64,000 nt of DNA from Pseudarthrobacter sulfonivorans. Its GTDB lineage: Bacteria; Actinomycetota; Actinomycetes; Actinomycetales; Micrococcaceae. The stretch spans positions 101,190 through 165,189 of the forward strand of contig NZ_JANFCZ010000007.1 of assembly GCF_024391045.1 (NCBI RefSeq). Reading direction: 5' to 3'. The stretch's first letter is position 1. Each line of letters begins with the position of its first letter. Under the pieces are notes generated by a model. That model did not search any database, was not told the origin of the DNA, and saw nothing but the letters and a program-made list of their open reading frames with translations. Positions 8,280 to 16,814 of this stretch are shown in pieces. The position numbers were made by a program, and so were the translations under genes.

Positions 8280-9020
8280 ATGAACGCTGAAACACCTCAA
8301 GCGGTGGAACTAAACCTTCCCCAGGCCTTCCTCCTGCTGGCCACGAACGACACCACCGGAAAACCTGAAGTGCCCGTGTTCGCTCTCAGGACCACGGTGG
8401 CCGGAGCAATACTGGCCGAGCTGGACCTGATCGGTGCGATCGAACTGCAGGGGCGGCGCGTCAGGGCCACCGGCATCACCCCCACAACGGACCTTAGGCG
8501 GGAGCTCGAAGTCATCAGCGGCAAATCCCGGCTCCACAGCCCCAAAAGCTGGGTCTCCATGTTGGAGGGCCGGGCGGAAGTGCAGCATGTCTACGACGGG
8601 ATGGTGTCGGCAGGCATCGTTGAACACGTCGGTGAAAAGCATCTGGGCCGGTTCCGGGCCGTGCGGTACCCCGAGAAGAACCATGCCCCTGAGGCGGCTC
8701 TCCTGGAAAGAATCCATAAAGCACTCAGCGGTGCGCCGTCGGAACTGGAGGTGCCTGAAAGGATGACTCCGGTCGATGCATCCGTTGCTGGTGCACCTGA
8801 CGCCGGCACCCCGGTTGCCAAGACCGACTCCAGGGCGGCCAATGCCAGGACCATTGTGCTGATCGCCCTGCTTCAGGCGGCCGGAATGCTCGGCAAACTC
8901 TTCCCGGACGCAGATCTCACCCGGGCAGATGAGCTGGCGAAGGACTATTGGCCAACCCATGCGGTGGAGGACGAACTTCGAATGATCAGGTTGGCGGAAC
9001 AGGAAGCAGCGACGTTGTGA
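8280..9020 (+). CDS. GPP34 (GOLPH3-like) family protein
   Basis: A 246-residue protein beginning MNAETPQAVELNLPQAFLLL, with ELDLIGAIELQGRRV as the typical GPP34 segment. In eukaryotes this fold binds phosphatidylinositol 4-phosphate. Bacterial relatives are common in Actinobacteria and of unclear role, possibly peripheral membrane binding. The ATG at 8280 is preferred to the upstream start at 8172, whose 36 extra residues do not look coding. It is divergent from the secreted-repeat gene and ends before a palindromic terminator. Confidence 0.75.
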   Translation: MNAETPQAVELNLPQAFLLLATNDTTGKPEVPVFALRTTVAGAILAELDLIGAIELQGRRVRATGITPTTDLRRELEVISGKSRLHSPKSWVSMLEGRAEVQHVYDGMVSAGIVEHVGEKHLGRFRAVRYPEKNHAPEAALLERIHKALSGAPSELEVPERMTPVDASVAGAPDAGTPVAKTDSRAANARTIVLIALLQAAGMLGKLFPDADLTRADELAKDYWPTHAVEDELRMIRLAEQEAATL

Positions 9021-9065
9021 TGCTGCCCTTCGCCGGACATGGGGGAGCGGCACCAAACGCAGCGG

Positions 9066-9091
9066 ACGACGGCGGGAGGTCCCGCCGTCGT
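9066..9091. terminator. palindromic terminator-like repeat, copy 2
   Basis: ACGACGGCGGGA-gg-TCCCGCCGTCGT lies between the convergent GPP34 and nuclease-like genes. It is the same family as at 3298. Confidence 0.7.
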
Positions 9092-9153
9092 ATCTCCTTC
9101 AGTGTTCGGCGTGGCCGGCCATTAGGTGAGGTCGGGCACTGCAGTGTGGACCT

Positions 9154-10245
9154 TCACAGGTAGCTTTTAACGCTCGCCCGCAGGGCTTCGGTGTGTTCGT
9201 AGATTTCTTCCAGCGAGCCGATCGGCACTCGAGTTTCTTCCTTGTTGTCATTGAACAGTCCCAGGTACTTCTGGGTGCGGTTGAAATGCAGGCGTGCGAT
9301 GGGTTTGCGGTTGTTGTCGTCCAGAAGCACTGCGAAATAGGACTTGGCATCTCTCTGCGCCACGCGCGCGGGCTTGACCTCACTGCAGACGATGGCCCTG
9401 ACTATCTGGTAGCCCTCGATTTCCTCCAGCGTTGTTTCCAGACCGTCCGCTTCGGCCAGATTGGCTTCGGCAACCGGTGCGCTGGTGACGCTGGCCGCCA
9501 CTGTTGAATCGTCACTCTGCGGAAAACCCGGGGCGCCGAGAGCCTTCTTCAGCCGTTCATTCACTTGGTCATTCAGGAACTGTTTTGACGCCTTGCTGAC
9601 AAGGGAGGTGAACTGTTCCCTTACCTTCTGGGTATAGGGACCCTGATACACGCGTCCAGTCAAGAACTTGACCCATTCATCCTCCGGCTCTTTGAATTGC
9701 GCGGCGAGGCTCCTTTTGAGTTCCCCGATGTATTTCAGTTCACCTGCGGCACTGATGATCGAGTCGAGGTCGAAGACGTCTTTGGAAAGTTTCTGCAGTT
9801 CTGGAATGAGCGATTCATCGATGTCATTCAAATCGAGCACGAGGAACGGTTTGTCATCCATGCGGTTCGGTGCATCGAGGTCAGTGAAGAACTGGTACAC
9901 CTCGCCGTTGGTGAGGATCGCGATTCTGGCGCTCGTGACGGCAAAGTACCGAAACAGTTGGGACGCATGCTCGATTCTGACGGGCTCCGTGGACTTCTTG
10001 CACTCAATCAGGATCTGGACTTCGCCGTCCTTGACGATCGCATAGTCGATCTTCTCGCCCTTCTTGAGCCCCACATCCGCTATGAACTCAGGAACGACTT
10101 CCATGGGATTGAAGACGTCATACCCGAGGATTGTGGAAATGAAGGGCATCACAAAAGCATTTTTTGTGGCTTCTTCGGTTTGGATCACACCTCGCTGCTG
10201 GCGCACCTTTGCTGCCAGCGCTGAAAGCTTTTCTGCAAACTCCAT
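9154..10245 (-). CDS. stand-alone type I restriction HsdR N-terminal-like nuclease protein
   Basis: A 363-residue protein. Residues about 20-140 match the HSDR_N / PD-(D/E)xK nuclease domain: GVIQTEEATKNAFVMPFI, then EKIDYAI with Asp67 and ILIECKK with Glu81-x-Lys83 as the metal-binding core. There is no helicase motor, methylase or specificity subunit nearby. The C-terminal ~80 residues form a separate beta-rich part. A GGGGGA ribosome site five bases from the ATG at 10245 rejects the longer 10662 start. It may be a defence or DNA-repair nuclease; the role is inferred only. Confidence 0.8.
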   Translation of the reverse strand: MEFAEKLSALAAKVRQQRGVIQTEEATKNAFVMPFISTILGYDVFNPMEVVPEFIADVGLKKGEKIDYAIVKDGEVQILIECKKSTEPVRIEHASQLFRYFAVTSARIAILTNGEVYQFFTDLDAPNRMDDKPFLVLDLNDIDESLIPELQKLSKDVFDLDSIISAAGELKYIGELKRSLAAQFKEPEDEWVKFLTGRVYQGPYTQKVREQFTSLVSKASKQFLNDQVNERLKKALGAPGFPQSDDSTVAASVTSAPVAEANLAEADGLETTLEEIEGYQIVRAIVCSEVKPARVAQRDAKSYFAVLLDDNNRKPIARLHFNRTQKYLGLFNDNKEETRVPIGSLEEIYEHTEALRASVKSYL

Positions 10246-10610
10246 TGGTCCCCCTTGAAAAATGTTGGGTGCTGCCAACCGTAGCGTAGCGGAATGACCT
10301 ATTAATGTGTGCTGCAGATGAAGGATTCTTTTTCTCATGGATCGTTCCCGGACACTCGGTCCGGTCCTGAACGGGGGCAGATGCCAGCTCAGCGAGGGGT
10401 GTGGTGCCCGGCGCTGACACGGAATCAGCAAATTCCGTGATGGTGGCCACCACGTGCCGTCAGAAAAGCCGGTATTTTGCCCGGCGCGGCCAGTCCGGCC
10501 GCCGTAGCAGGGCTTCGCAGCCCTTCCGCGCGTTTTTCCGGGAACTGGCATTAAAAATATAAGTGTGTATGGTATCGGGTAGACACACAGGATAGAAAGG
10601 TGGAATTCCA

Positions 10611-10745
10611 TTGTCAGGAAAATCGCCCAAGAGCGGCAGCTCCAAAAAACCGGGAAAGTCAATTCTCGAAAAACGAGCCGAAAAGCGAGCTAAGAGCGAA
10701 ACTAGCGAAATTCAGTTTATAAAGCCGCGCAAAAACCAGCGCTGA
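10611..10745 (+). CDS. small, highly basic protein (44 aa, TTG start)
   Basis: A TTG at 10611, seven bases after the ribosome site AAAGGTGG, opens a 44-residue frame. The product is Lys/Arg-rich with GSSKKPGKSILEKRAEKRAK in the middle and KPRKNQR at the end. Similar tiny basic proteins occur in actinobacteria, with unknown function; nucleic-acid binding is plausible. An AT-rich stretch 10553-10572 upstream could hold its promoter. Local GC falls well below the neighbours. Confidence 0.6.
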   Translation: MSGKSPKSGSSKKPGKSILEKRAEKRAKSETSEIQFIKPRKNQR

Positions 10746-10856
10746 TTTACCGCGGGCAGCCGACTGCGCGACTCCTAGACCCACTCGGCTGCCCGCCACC
10801 CACTTCTCGCCGCCACTTGAGGCCGCAACTGAGATCCACGTTTCAGTCACAAGGAC

Positions 10857-11207
10857 ATGACCATGAAGACCACTTTTAACGCCCTGATCGTCCCTGCCCA
10901 CCTCACGCAACCTGTGCGCATCGAGACCGTGGACACGGACATGGAGGCACTGCAGAAGTTGGTTGCAGGAAACATCGAATCCATCACGAGCCGGGACTGG
11001 CACGTCTACTTGAACGATGAGGGCAGCCGCCTGCCCCAGAACGTGCGGGCCGAAGTACTCGCGCGCGAAGCCGGAATCTCCCTGGACGACACCCTCAACG
11101 GGACGGCGGTATTCCTCGGCCACGGGGCCCGCGGACACGAGTCAGACGCCCCCGGCCACCTGATCCGGCTCGCCGAGGAGCTTTTCGACGCGCCGCTGGC
11201 GGCCTGA
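10857..11207 (+). CDS. DUF3846 domain-containing protein
   Basis: A 116-residue protein whose pattern (ALIVPAHLTQPVRIETVD, LQKLVAGNIESI, HVYLNDEG, GTAVFLGHG) matches the DUF3846 family, often found on actinophage and mobile DNA. The function is unknown. ATGs at 10857 and 10863 are both possible starts. It converges on the MarR gene, with a long palindrome between the stops. Confidence 0.75.
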   Translation: MTMKTTFNALIVPAHLTQPVRIETVDTDMEALQKLVAGNIESITSRDWHVYLNDEGSRLPQNVRAEVLAREAGISLDDTLNGTAVFLGHGARGHESDAPGHLIRLAEELFDAPLAA

Positions 11208-11247
11208 CCGCCCCGGGGGATACGGCAAAGGTTTGCCACACAAAAAA

Positions 11248-11287
11248 GAGACGTACGACGGCGGGAGGTCCCGCCGTCGTACGTCTC
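11248..11287. terminator. palindromic terminator-like repeat, copy 3
   Basis: The family core ACGACGGCGGGA-gg-TCCCGCCGTCGT is extended here by GAGACGT/ACGTCTC arms to a 40-bp hairpin. It lies between convergent DUF3846 and MarR genes. Confidence 0.75.
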
Positions 11288-11359
11288 AGTCATTGCCCAA
11301 TCACCTGCGGTCCTCGCCAGGAGGAATCCGGCCGCGGAGGACCGGCGGCCGGGCACCTC

Positions 11360-11827
11360 TTATGACAGGGACGCTATCTTGGCCAGGAGTCCGGCGAAGC
11401 GGTGGACTTCATCGATGTCCCACTCCGAGAGCCGATCGTGGAGTACCTGGCGCACCTGGGCAAGGTTCGCGTCGTAGCGCGAGTGGGCCTCCGGGGTCAT
11501 TGACACAAGCTGGGCCCTCCCGTCGCTGGGATCGATGGTCCTGGTGACGAAGTTCAGCGACTCAAGCTGCTTGATGGTCCGGCTCATCATCGCCTTATCC
11601 GAGCCCAGTTCGTGGGCCAGCCAGCCCTGTTGTCGGGGCCCTGTCCGGGAAAGCGTGGTGAGCACCATGAATCCCTGGGGCTGTAGCGCCGGGTGGATGG
11701 CCACAGCGTGGGTCCGGATACTGTTCCGGGCCCGGATCAGCAACGTACCAAGTTGCTTCTCCACGTCAGCGATCGCGCCATCGAAGTCGGCGTTGTCCGG
11801 TGCGGCTAACGGGGCGGTGTCGATCAC
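11360..11827 (-). CDS. MarR-family transcriptional regulator
   Basis: A 155-residue winged-helix regulator. GPRQQGWLAHELGSDKAMMS is the recognition region and DGRAQLVSMTPEAHSRYD the wing. It follows the DHA2 exporter gene by 8 bp in the same direction, so the two form an exporter-regulator operon. Two GTTG-N5-CAAC boxes upstream of the exporter are its likely operators, giving drug-inducible expression. Confidence 0.87.
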   Translation of the reverse strand: MIDTAPLAAPDNADFDGAIADVEKQLGTLLIRARNSIRTHAVAIHPALQPQGFMVLTTLSRTGPRQQGWLAHELGSDKAMMSRTIKQLESLNFVTRTIDPSDGRAQLVSMTPEAHSRYDANLAQVRQVLHDRLSEWDIDEVHRFAGLLAKIASLS

Positions 11828-11835
11828 TGGGTGTC

Positions 11836-13548
11836 CTACCTCAACACTGTTTCGTTTTCGTCGTCCAGCCGCGGAGTGACTGCAACGGCAGCCTCACTCA
11901 CCTCGGCCAGGTTCTGCTCGGCGGCTTCCAGGCCTTGGTGCGCGGTTGCTGCAGCGTCGCTCTTCTCCCGCTGATGCCGGGTCTGGGTGCTCAGTTCCAG
12001 GTTTGGCATGAACACGATCGCCAGGATGGTGAGGATGCTCAAGGGGGCGGCCACCATGAAGATGTGGGCCACGGCGTCACCGTACGTGGACTCGATAATG
12101 GTGCGTACCGAGTCCGGCAGGCTGTGCACCGAGGGGATGTTTCCGCTGGCCAGGGCGGCGCCAATTTCCTTGCCCTGCTCGCCGAGCCCAACGATGGCAG
12201 CCTGCAGGTCTGCAGCCTTGGCGGCCATCAGGTCAACCACCTTGGTGCCCATGATGGCGCCCAGGACTGAGACGCCGATCGTTCCGCCGAGGGACCTGAA
12301 GAACGCGATTCCCGAGCTGGCCACGCCGATTTCGGCCGGGGTGACGGCATTCTGGACGATCAGCACCAGGTTCTGCATGACCATGCCCAGGCCTGCGCCG
12401 AGGGTGAACATATACAGCGAGACCAGGATGAAGTCGGTGTCGTAGTGGATGGTGCCCAGCAGGTACAGGCCGGCCAGTTGGAGGACCGAGCCGATGACCA
12501 TGATGGACTTCCACTTGCCGTGCTTGGAGATCAGCGCGCCGGCAATGGTGGAAATGATCAGCAGCCCCGCCATCATGGGAATGGTCATGAGCCCGGACTG
12601 GGTTGCATTCGCGCCACGGGCCAGCTGCATGTACTGGGCCAGGAAGACCGAGGTGCCGAACATGGATACACCCACGGAGATGGAGGCAATCACCGAGAGG
12701 GTGAACGTGCGGTTCTTGAACATGGAGAGCGGGATGATGGGCTCCGACGCCTTGAACTCCACGAAGACGAACGCGATCAGGGCAACAACGGCGCCGCCCA
12801 CCATCAGGGCAGAGGTGGTGCTGGCCCACTCGAACTGGTGCCCGGCCAGGGAAACCCAGATCAGCAACAGCGCGACGCCTGCAGAGAGCAGCGCGATCCC
12901 GGCGTAGTCGATGGAAACCTTGCGTTTGGGCTTGACGGGCAGGTGCAGGGTCTTCTGGATCAGGATGATGGCAACCGCGGCAAAAGGGAGCGCCACGAAG
13001 AAGTTCCAGCGCCAGTTGAGGGAGTCGGTGATGAAGCCGCCGATCAGCGGTCCGCCCACGGTACCCAGCGCCATGACAGCACCGAACAGGCCCATGTACT
13101 TGCCACGTTCACGCGGGGAGATGATGTCTGCCATGACAATCTGGCTCAGCGCCGTCAAGCCGCCGGCGCCCAGGCCCTGGAAGACGCGCATGGTGATGAG
13201 CATCGTGGTGTCCTGGGAGAATCCGGCGATTGCCGAGGCAACCACGAAGATCAGCAGCGAGAGCTGCAGCAGCACCTTGCGGTTGGAAAGGTCGGCGAGC
13301 TTGCCCCAGATGGGCGTGGAAATGGTCGTGGCCAGCAGGGTGGCTGTGACCACCCAGGTGTAAGCCGTCTGGTCGCCGTGCAGGTCCGAGAGGATAACCG
13401 GAAGCGACGTGGACACCACGGTCCCGGCCAGAATCGAGACGAACATGCCCATCAGGAGGCCGGTCAGGGCCTGGATGACCTGGCGGTGGGTCATGCCCGA
13501 ATCGGACAATCCCGGGCCGGCCTTTGTAGGTTCGGATTTCTGAGACAC
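11836..13548 (-). CDS. DHA2 family MFS multidrug transporter (EmrB/QacA type)
   Basis: A 570-residue exporter with about 14 membrane segments. WGKLADLSNRKVLLQLSL is motif A, and GLGAGGLTALSQIVMADIIS with GGPLIGGFI is motif C of drug/proton antiporters. A GTG start at 13548, five bases after GGAG, is preferred to the ATG at 13656, because the extra N-terminus has no membrane-protein character and would cover the operators. The C-terminal tail is cytoplasmic and polar. It is co-transcribed with the MarR gene. Confidence 0.88.
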   Translation of the reverse strand: MSQKSEPTKAGPGLSDSGMTHRQVIQALTGLLMGMFVSILAGTVVSTSLPVILSDLHGDQTAYTWVVTATLLATTISTPIWGKLADLSNRKVLLQLSLLIFVVASAIAGFSQDTTMLITMRVFQGLGAGGLTALSQIVMADIISPRERGKYMGLFGAVMALGTVGGPLIGGFITDSLNWRWNFFVALPFAAVAIILIQKTLHLPVKPKRKVSIDYAGIALLSAGVALLLIWVSLAGHQFEWASTTSALMVGGAVVALIAFVFVEFKASEPIIPLSMFKNRTFTLSVIASISVGVSMFGTSVFLAQYMQLARGANATQSGLMTIPMMAGLLIISTIAGALISKHGKWKSIMVIGSVLQLAGLYLLGTIHYDTDFILVSLYMFTLGAGLGMVMQNLVLIVQNAVTPAEIGVASSGIAFFRSLGGTIGVSVLGAIMGTKVVDLMAAKAADLQAAIVGLGEQGKEIGAALASGNIPSVHSLPDSVRTIIESTYGDAVAHIFMVAAPLSILTILAIVFMPNLELSTQTRHQREKSDAAATAHQGLEAAEQNLAEVSEAAVAVTPRLDDENETVLR

Positions 13549-13572
13549 GAGGGCTCCAAAGAAAGGGAAATG

Positions 13573-13617
13573 GTTGATTAACAACAACCATAACCGATTT
13601 TGGTTGCTTTGGGCAAC
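13573..13617. promoter_or_regulatory. paired MarR operator boxes
   Basis: GTTGATTAACAAC (13573-13585) and GTTGCTTTGGGCAAC (13603-13617) are inverted repeats with GTTG/CAAC arms. Their centres lie about 31 bp apart, three helical turns, just upstream of the exporter start. The layout fits cooperative binding by the MarR protein encoded downstream. Confidence 0.6.
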
Positions 13618-13683
13618 TAACTTGCGGTGAACTGCGCCTCGGTATGCGAATGGCATCTGCGCGAGGTTATGCCCCGCGCCAAC

Positions 13684-14697
13684 TCATCGGGGAATAAGTG
13701 AGCTTTCGGCCTCAGTGCCTTGGGCCTCAGTGCCGGCAGCATCAGCGGCCGCGACCGCCGTCGTGCGTTTGCGCGGGATGGGGACGGTGAGGACGAACAG
13801 GCTGGCGGCGATCATCGCGGCACCCACCCAGCCGTGCTCCGGCAGGCGTTCGCCCACCACAACCACCGCGAGGACGGCCGCCACCACTGTCTCGGCGAGT
13901 GACAGGGTGGTGGCCGTGCTGGCACGCACCCGGGCGAGGCCCCAGCCGAACAGGACGTAGCCGGCGAACATGGGCACAAGCGCCATGTAGGCACCCACAG
14001 CGAAGTTCTGCCAGGAGGCGATGAGTGGAGTTCCGGTGACAAGCAGAACGGGCATCAGCAGCAGTCCGCCGACGCCAAAAACGCTGCCCATGACCGCTCG
14101 TGATGGGACGCCCGCGTTGATGAGGCGGTGGGCGGCCCAGGAGTAGAGGGCATAGGTGAGCCCGGCCAGAAGGCCCAGCGCGATGCCCGCGGGTGCGGAG
14201 GAAGTCGAAGCTGCAGGTCTGAGGCCGCCATCGGCATTGCCTGCCCCGGCAAGGCATAGCAGCACGGCGCCACCGACGCCGAGGAGGGCCCCGGCAGTCC
14301 ACCGGCCCGTCAGCGGCCGCCTGTCCACCACGCGCTCGATGATGGCGGAGGCCAGGGGAGCAGAGCCAATGGAGACCACCGTTCCCACGGCCACGCCAGC
14401 CAGATGCATGGACGAGTAAAAGGCCAGCGGATACAGTGCAACGGCCAGCGTCCCCAGAGCCAAGATGGGCCACTGGCTTCGAAGGTCGGCCCGGAATGCC
14501 CGCATGGGACCGGCCGCTATGCCCGCCTGGAGGAGGCCGCCGAGGCCCATGGCTGCGGCGCCGATCGCCAGCGGGCTGACATCGGGCGCAAACGTGGCCG
14601 CCGTGCCGGTGGTGCCCCACAAGACCGACGCCGCGAGCACAAACACAGCACCCCAAGCGGAGCCGGGGAAACGCGCCGGCTTCCCGGCGCCTGTCAC
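13684..14697 (-). CDS. EamA/DMT-family transporter
   Basis: A 337-residue protein with ten membrane segments in two EamA halves. The first half begins GSAWGAVFVLAASVLWGTTG and the second near GIALGLLAGLTYALYSWAAH. The family exports metabolites or amino acids; the substrate is unknown. The Thr/Ala-rich C-terminus is cytoplasmic. Its start overlaps the TetR stop by 4 bp, so translation is probably coupled and controlled by that regulator. Confidence 0.87.
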   Translation of the reverse strand: MTGAGKPARFPGSAWGAVFVLAASVLWGTTGTAATFAPDVSPLAIGAAAMGLGGLLQAGIAAGPMRAFRADLRSQWPILALGTLAVALYPLAFYSSMHLAGVAVGTVVSIGSAPLASAIIERVVDRRPLTGRWTAGALLGVGGAVLLCLAGAGNADGGLRPAASTSSAPAGIALGLLAGLTYALYSWAAHRLINAGVPSRAVMGSVFGVGGLLLMPVLLVTGTPLIASWQNFAVGAYMALVPMFAGYVLFGWGLARVRASTATTLSLAETVVAAVLAVVVVGERLPEHGWVGAAMIAASLFVLTVPIPRKRTTAVAAADAAGTEAQGTEAESSLIPR

Positions 14698-15299
14698 AGG
14701 GAACCGATCAGGGCGGCCGCAATGTCCCGGGCTTCCAGGACACTCCTGTCGCTTCCTTCAAGTCCGGCCCGCACCATGGAACCTTCCAGCAGGAACGCGA
14801 GGTGCCGGGCCAGGGGCGCAGCCTTGCCTTCCGAGCCTGGCGGGAGCAGGCCCGCTACGTGCTCCGCCAGCAGTGCTTCGACTTCCTCCTTGTGCTGCCG
14901 GACCGCCTCGCGGCCGGGATCGCCGGCCGGAAGTTCGGCTGCCGCATTCAGCAGTCCGCAGCCTCGGAAACCATGCTCGAAGGCGAGGTCTGCGTGATCG
15001 GCGTAGGCATCAAAAACGGCCAGCACGCGCTCACTTGGACTGGAGGCCTTCCGCAGGCGCGCCCGATAGAGCCCGAGCCACTCCTCATGCCGGGCATGCA
15101 GGTACGCCGTCACGAGGTCCGCTTTCGACGCGAAGTTGTTGTAGAGGCTCTTCTTAGCCACGCCCGCATCGGCGGTGATGGCATCGATGCCAGTTCCAGT
15201 CAGGCCATAGGCGTAGAAGCGCCTGGCCGCGGCCTCGAGCAGCGCTTCGCGGGCTGGCCGCCGCGAAGTCCTCGCGGCGACGGTTTCTTTTGACGCCAT
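14694..15299 (-). CDS. TetR-family transcriptional regulator
   Basis: A 201-residue repressor, with ALLEAAARRFYAYGLTGTGI and ADAGVAKKSLYNNFASKADL as the helix-turn-helix, and a TetR C-terminal domain with FRGCGLLNAAAEL. GGAGG eight bases upstream supports the ATG at 15299 over a TTG at 15314. It is the first gene of a two-gene operon with the EamA exporter. A perfect 32-bp palindrome sits 21 bp upstream of the start. Confidence 0.88.
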   Translation of the reverse strand: MASKETVAARTSRRPAREALLEAAARRFYAYGLTGTGIDAITADAGVAKKSLYNNFASKADLVTAYLHARHEEWLGLYRARLRKASSPSERVLAVFDAYADHADLAFEHGFRGCGLLNAAAELPAGDPGREAVRQHKEEVEALLAEHVAGLLPPGSEGKAAPLARHLAFLLEGSMVRAGLEGSDRSVLEARDIAAALIGSL

Positions 15300-15320
15300 T
15301 TCGGATGCCTCCAAGAGTTT

Positions 15321-15352
15321 CTTAAGTAGGTAGACTAGTCTACCTACTTAAG
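15321..15352. promoter_or_regulatory. perfect 32-bp palindromic operator
   Basis: The half-site CTTAAGTAGGTAGACT is followed by its exact complement with no spacer. It lies 21 bp upstream of the TetR start. The inner part, GTAGGTAGACTAGTCTACC, has the size of a TetR operator, and its TAGACTAGTCTA core resembles actinobacterial TetR sites. It should control the TetR-EamA operon. The rest of 15353-15625 holds the CarD leader, and nothing else is visible. Confidence 0.75.
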
Positions 15353-15625
15353 TGCGGGAATGCATGACGCCGGAACCACCCGCCGTCGTCCGCTTTCCAA
15401 AGACGTATGGTGCCTTTGTGGGATAATTGAAGGAGCCAGGCTCGCGGAGTTAGGTGCTTTCCCCCTTGGGATTGTGTGTAATTCCGCGCTCCCACATTGC
15501 TCATCCGGCCAGCATTTATGGTGCGTCGGCTCGCTGTGGGACGACCGTCTCCGGCGTGATTACCCCAGGTACATCCGGCCACTGATGTCGAGTGTGGTTT
15601 CACGTCCACGCGGAGGCAATCCCAC

Positions 15626-16138
15626 ATGCACTTCATCGAAGGCCAGACCGTCGTCCATCCCCATCACGGGCCTGCGACAATCCGAAATATCACCACACGA
15701 ACCGTCCGGGCCACCGAATCCCGTTACCTCATGCTGGAAATCCGGGACAAGAATCTCGTGGTCGGCGTGCCCGTGGAAAACGCGGACACCGTTGGACTCC
15801 GGACCGTCTTCAACCAGGCCGAAATCGACAGGCTGTTCGAAGTGATGCGCGAACCCACGGGACCGGAAGAGCCGCAATGGTCCAGGCGCATCAAGGACGC
15901 CCAGGAGAAGCTCCGGTCCGGTGACATCTTCGCCGTGGCCCGGGTGGTGCGCAACCTCATCCGCCGCTCGGAGCGGGACCACCTATCCCCGGTGGAGAAG
16001 TCGATGCTCAAGTACGCCAAGCAGCCTTTGGTGACCGAGGTGAGTCTGGCCCTCGGGCTTGGAACGGACGAGGCCGAGGCCCTGATTGATGCGCTGCCCG
16101 GCACGGCTGAACCGCCCGCGGAGTTGGTGGCCAGCTAA
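15626..16138 (+). CDS. carD: CarD/CdnL family RNA polymerase-binding regulator
   Basis: A 170-residue protein. Residues 1-60 (IEGQTVVHPHHGPATIRNI) form the Tudor-like domain that contacts the RNA polymerase beta lobe. The C-terminal helical domain (RDHLSPVEKSMLKYAKQPL, VTEVSLALG) binds promoter DNA at the upstream bubble edge. CarD stabilises open complexes, notably at rRNA promoters, and is often essential. GGAGG lies nine bases before the ATG, and an intrinsic terminator follows. Confidence 0.9.
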   Translation: MHFIEGQTVVHPHHGPATIRNITTRTVRATESRYLMLEIRDKNLVVGVPVENADTVGLRTVFNQAEIDRLFEVMREPTGPEEPQWSRRIKDAQEKLRSGDIFAVARVVRNLIRRSERDHLSPVEKSMLKYAKQPLVTEVSLALGLGTDEAEALIDALPGTAEPPAELVAS

Positions 16139-16170
16139 GCGGGCCTGGACCGCGGGGCTGTCGGACACGC

Positions 16171-16211
16171 ACGCCCGGGTGGGGATCTGCGGATCGCCGC
16201 CCGGGCGTTTT
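16171..16211 (+). terminator. intrinsic terminator after carD
   Basis: Stem ACGCCCGGG/CCCGGGCGT with an inner GATC stem, followed by TTTT, 32 bases after the carD stop. Confidence 0.75.
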
Positions 16212-16221
16212 GGTGTGAAGT

Positions 16222-16247
16222 GCGACGGCGGTCCCTCCCGCCGTCGT
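16222..16247. terminator. palindromic terminator-like repeat, copy 4 (diverged)
   Basis: GACGGCGG-tccctc-CCGCCGTC has the same arms as the family, but the centre is rearranged. It lies directly after the carD terminator. Confidence 0.55.
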
Positions 16248-16302
16248 CCTTCCCGCCTGACGCAGCCTTCCCGGCGCTGCCATACAGTGGGACGATCTCT
16301 GT

Positions 16303-16602
16303 ATGAGCGAAGACTACGTTGACAGTATTGACGACCACGGCCCGCACCAGCACGCGCATGTGGCGCCGACGACGCAGCAAATGCGGACTGTGGGTCAACG
16401 CCGCCGCGACGCGGAGGAAAAGCTGGAGCACCACCTCCAGGAAGCCCGCCACAAGGACGAACCCCATGCTGACGAGGACTCCGGTCCGGCTCCTGCCTTG
16501 GGCGGCGGCGAGAACGCTTCCACCGAGGGCGATGATAGGGACCGTGCGGACCTGACCGCTGGTCAGGCGGCCGTTGAGGGCGAAGCGTCCCCGGAGAACT
16601 GA
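16303..16602 (+). CDS. hydrophilic hypothetical protein (99 aa)
   Basis: A 99-residue, highly charged protein with no hydrophobic core. It has a His-rich N-terminus (DDHGPHQHAHV), a short helical segment (QRRRDAEEKLEHHLQEARHK) and a Gly/Asp/Glu-rich tail. It is probably disordered, and the function is unknown. A clear hairpin follows the stop, which supports real transcription. Confidence 0.55.
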   Translation: MSEDYVDSIDDHGPHQHAHVAPTTQQMRTVGQRRRDAEEKLEHHLQEARHKDEPHADEDSGPAPALGGGENASTEGDDRDRADLTAGQAAVEGEASPEN

Positions 16603-16608
16603 TAACCA

Positions 16609-16639
16609 AGGGCCGCCCTTCAATCGGAGGAGCGGCCCT
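16609..16639 (+). terminator. hairpin terminator
   Basis: AGGGCCGC/GCGGCCCT arms with a 15-base loop begin 7 bases after the stop of the 99-residue gene. There is no clear U-run. Confidence 0.5.
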
Positions 16640-16690
16640 GATCGGCGTCTATCTGAGGTGCTCTGGCGCTGTCTTTTGCCAATTGGATGG

Positions 16691-16702
16691 TAAGCATGCT
16701 TA
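16691..16702. promoter_or_regulatory. palindrome upstream of MarR gene
   Basis: TAAGCATGCTTA is a perfect 12-bp palindrome in an AT-richer patch, 112 bp upstream of the MarR start. It could be the autoregulatory operator. Confidence 0.4.
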
Positions 16703-16814
16703 TTGTAGTGGTGCGAACCATGCATAATCCGCCCACGACATGCTCCGCCGTCGTAGGCACAGACAGCACCGACGTCACTGCGTCGTGTGAACGTCAGAGG
16801 CAAGGACGGTTCAG

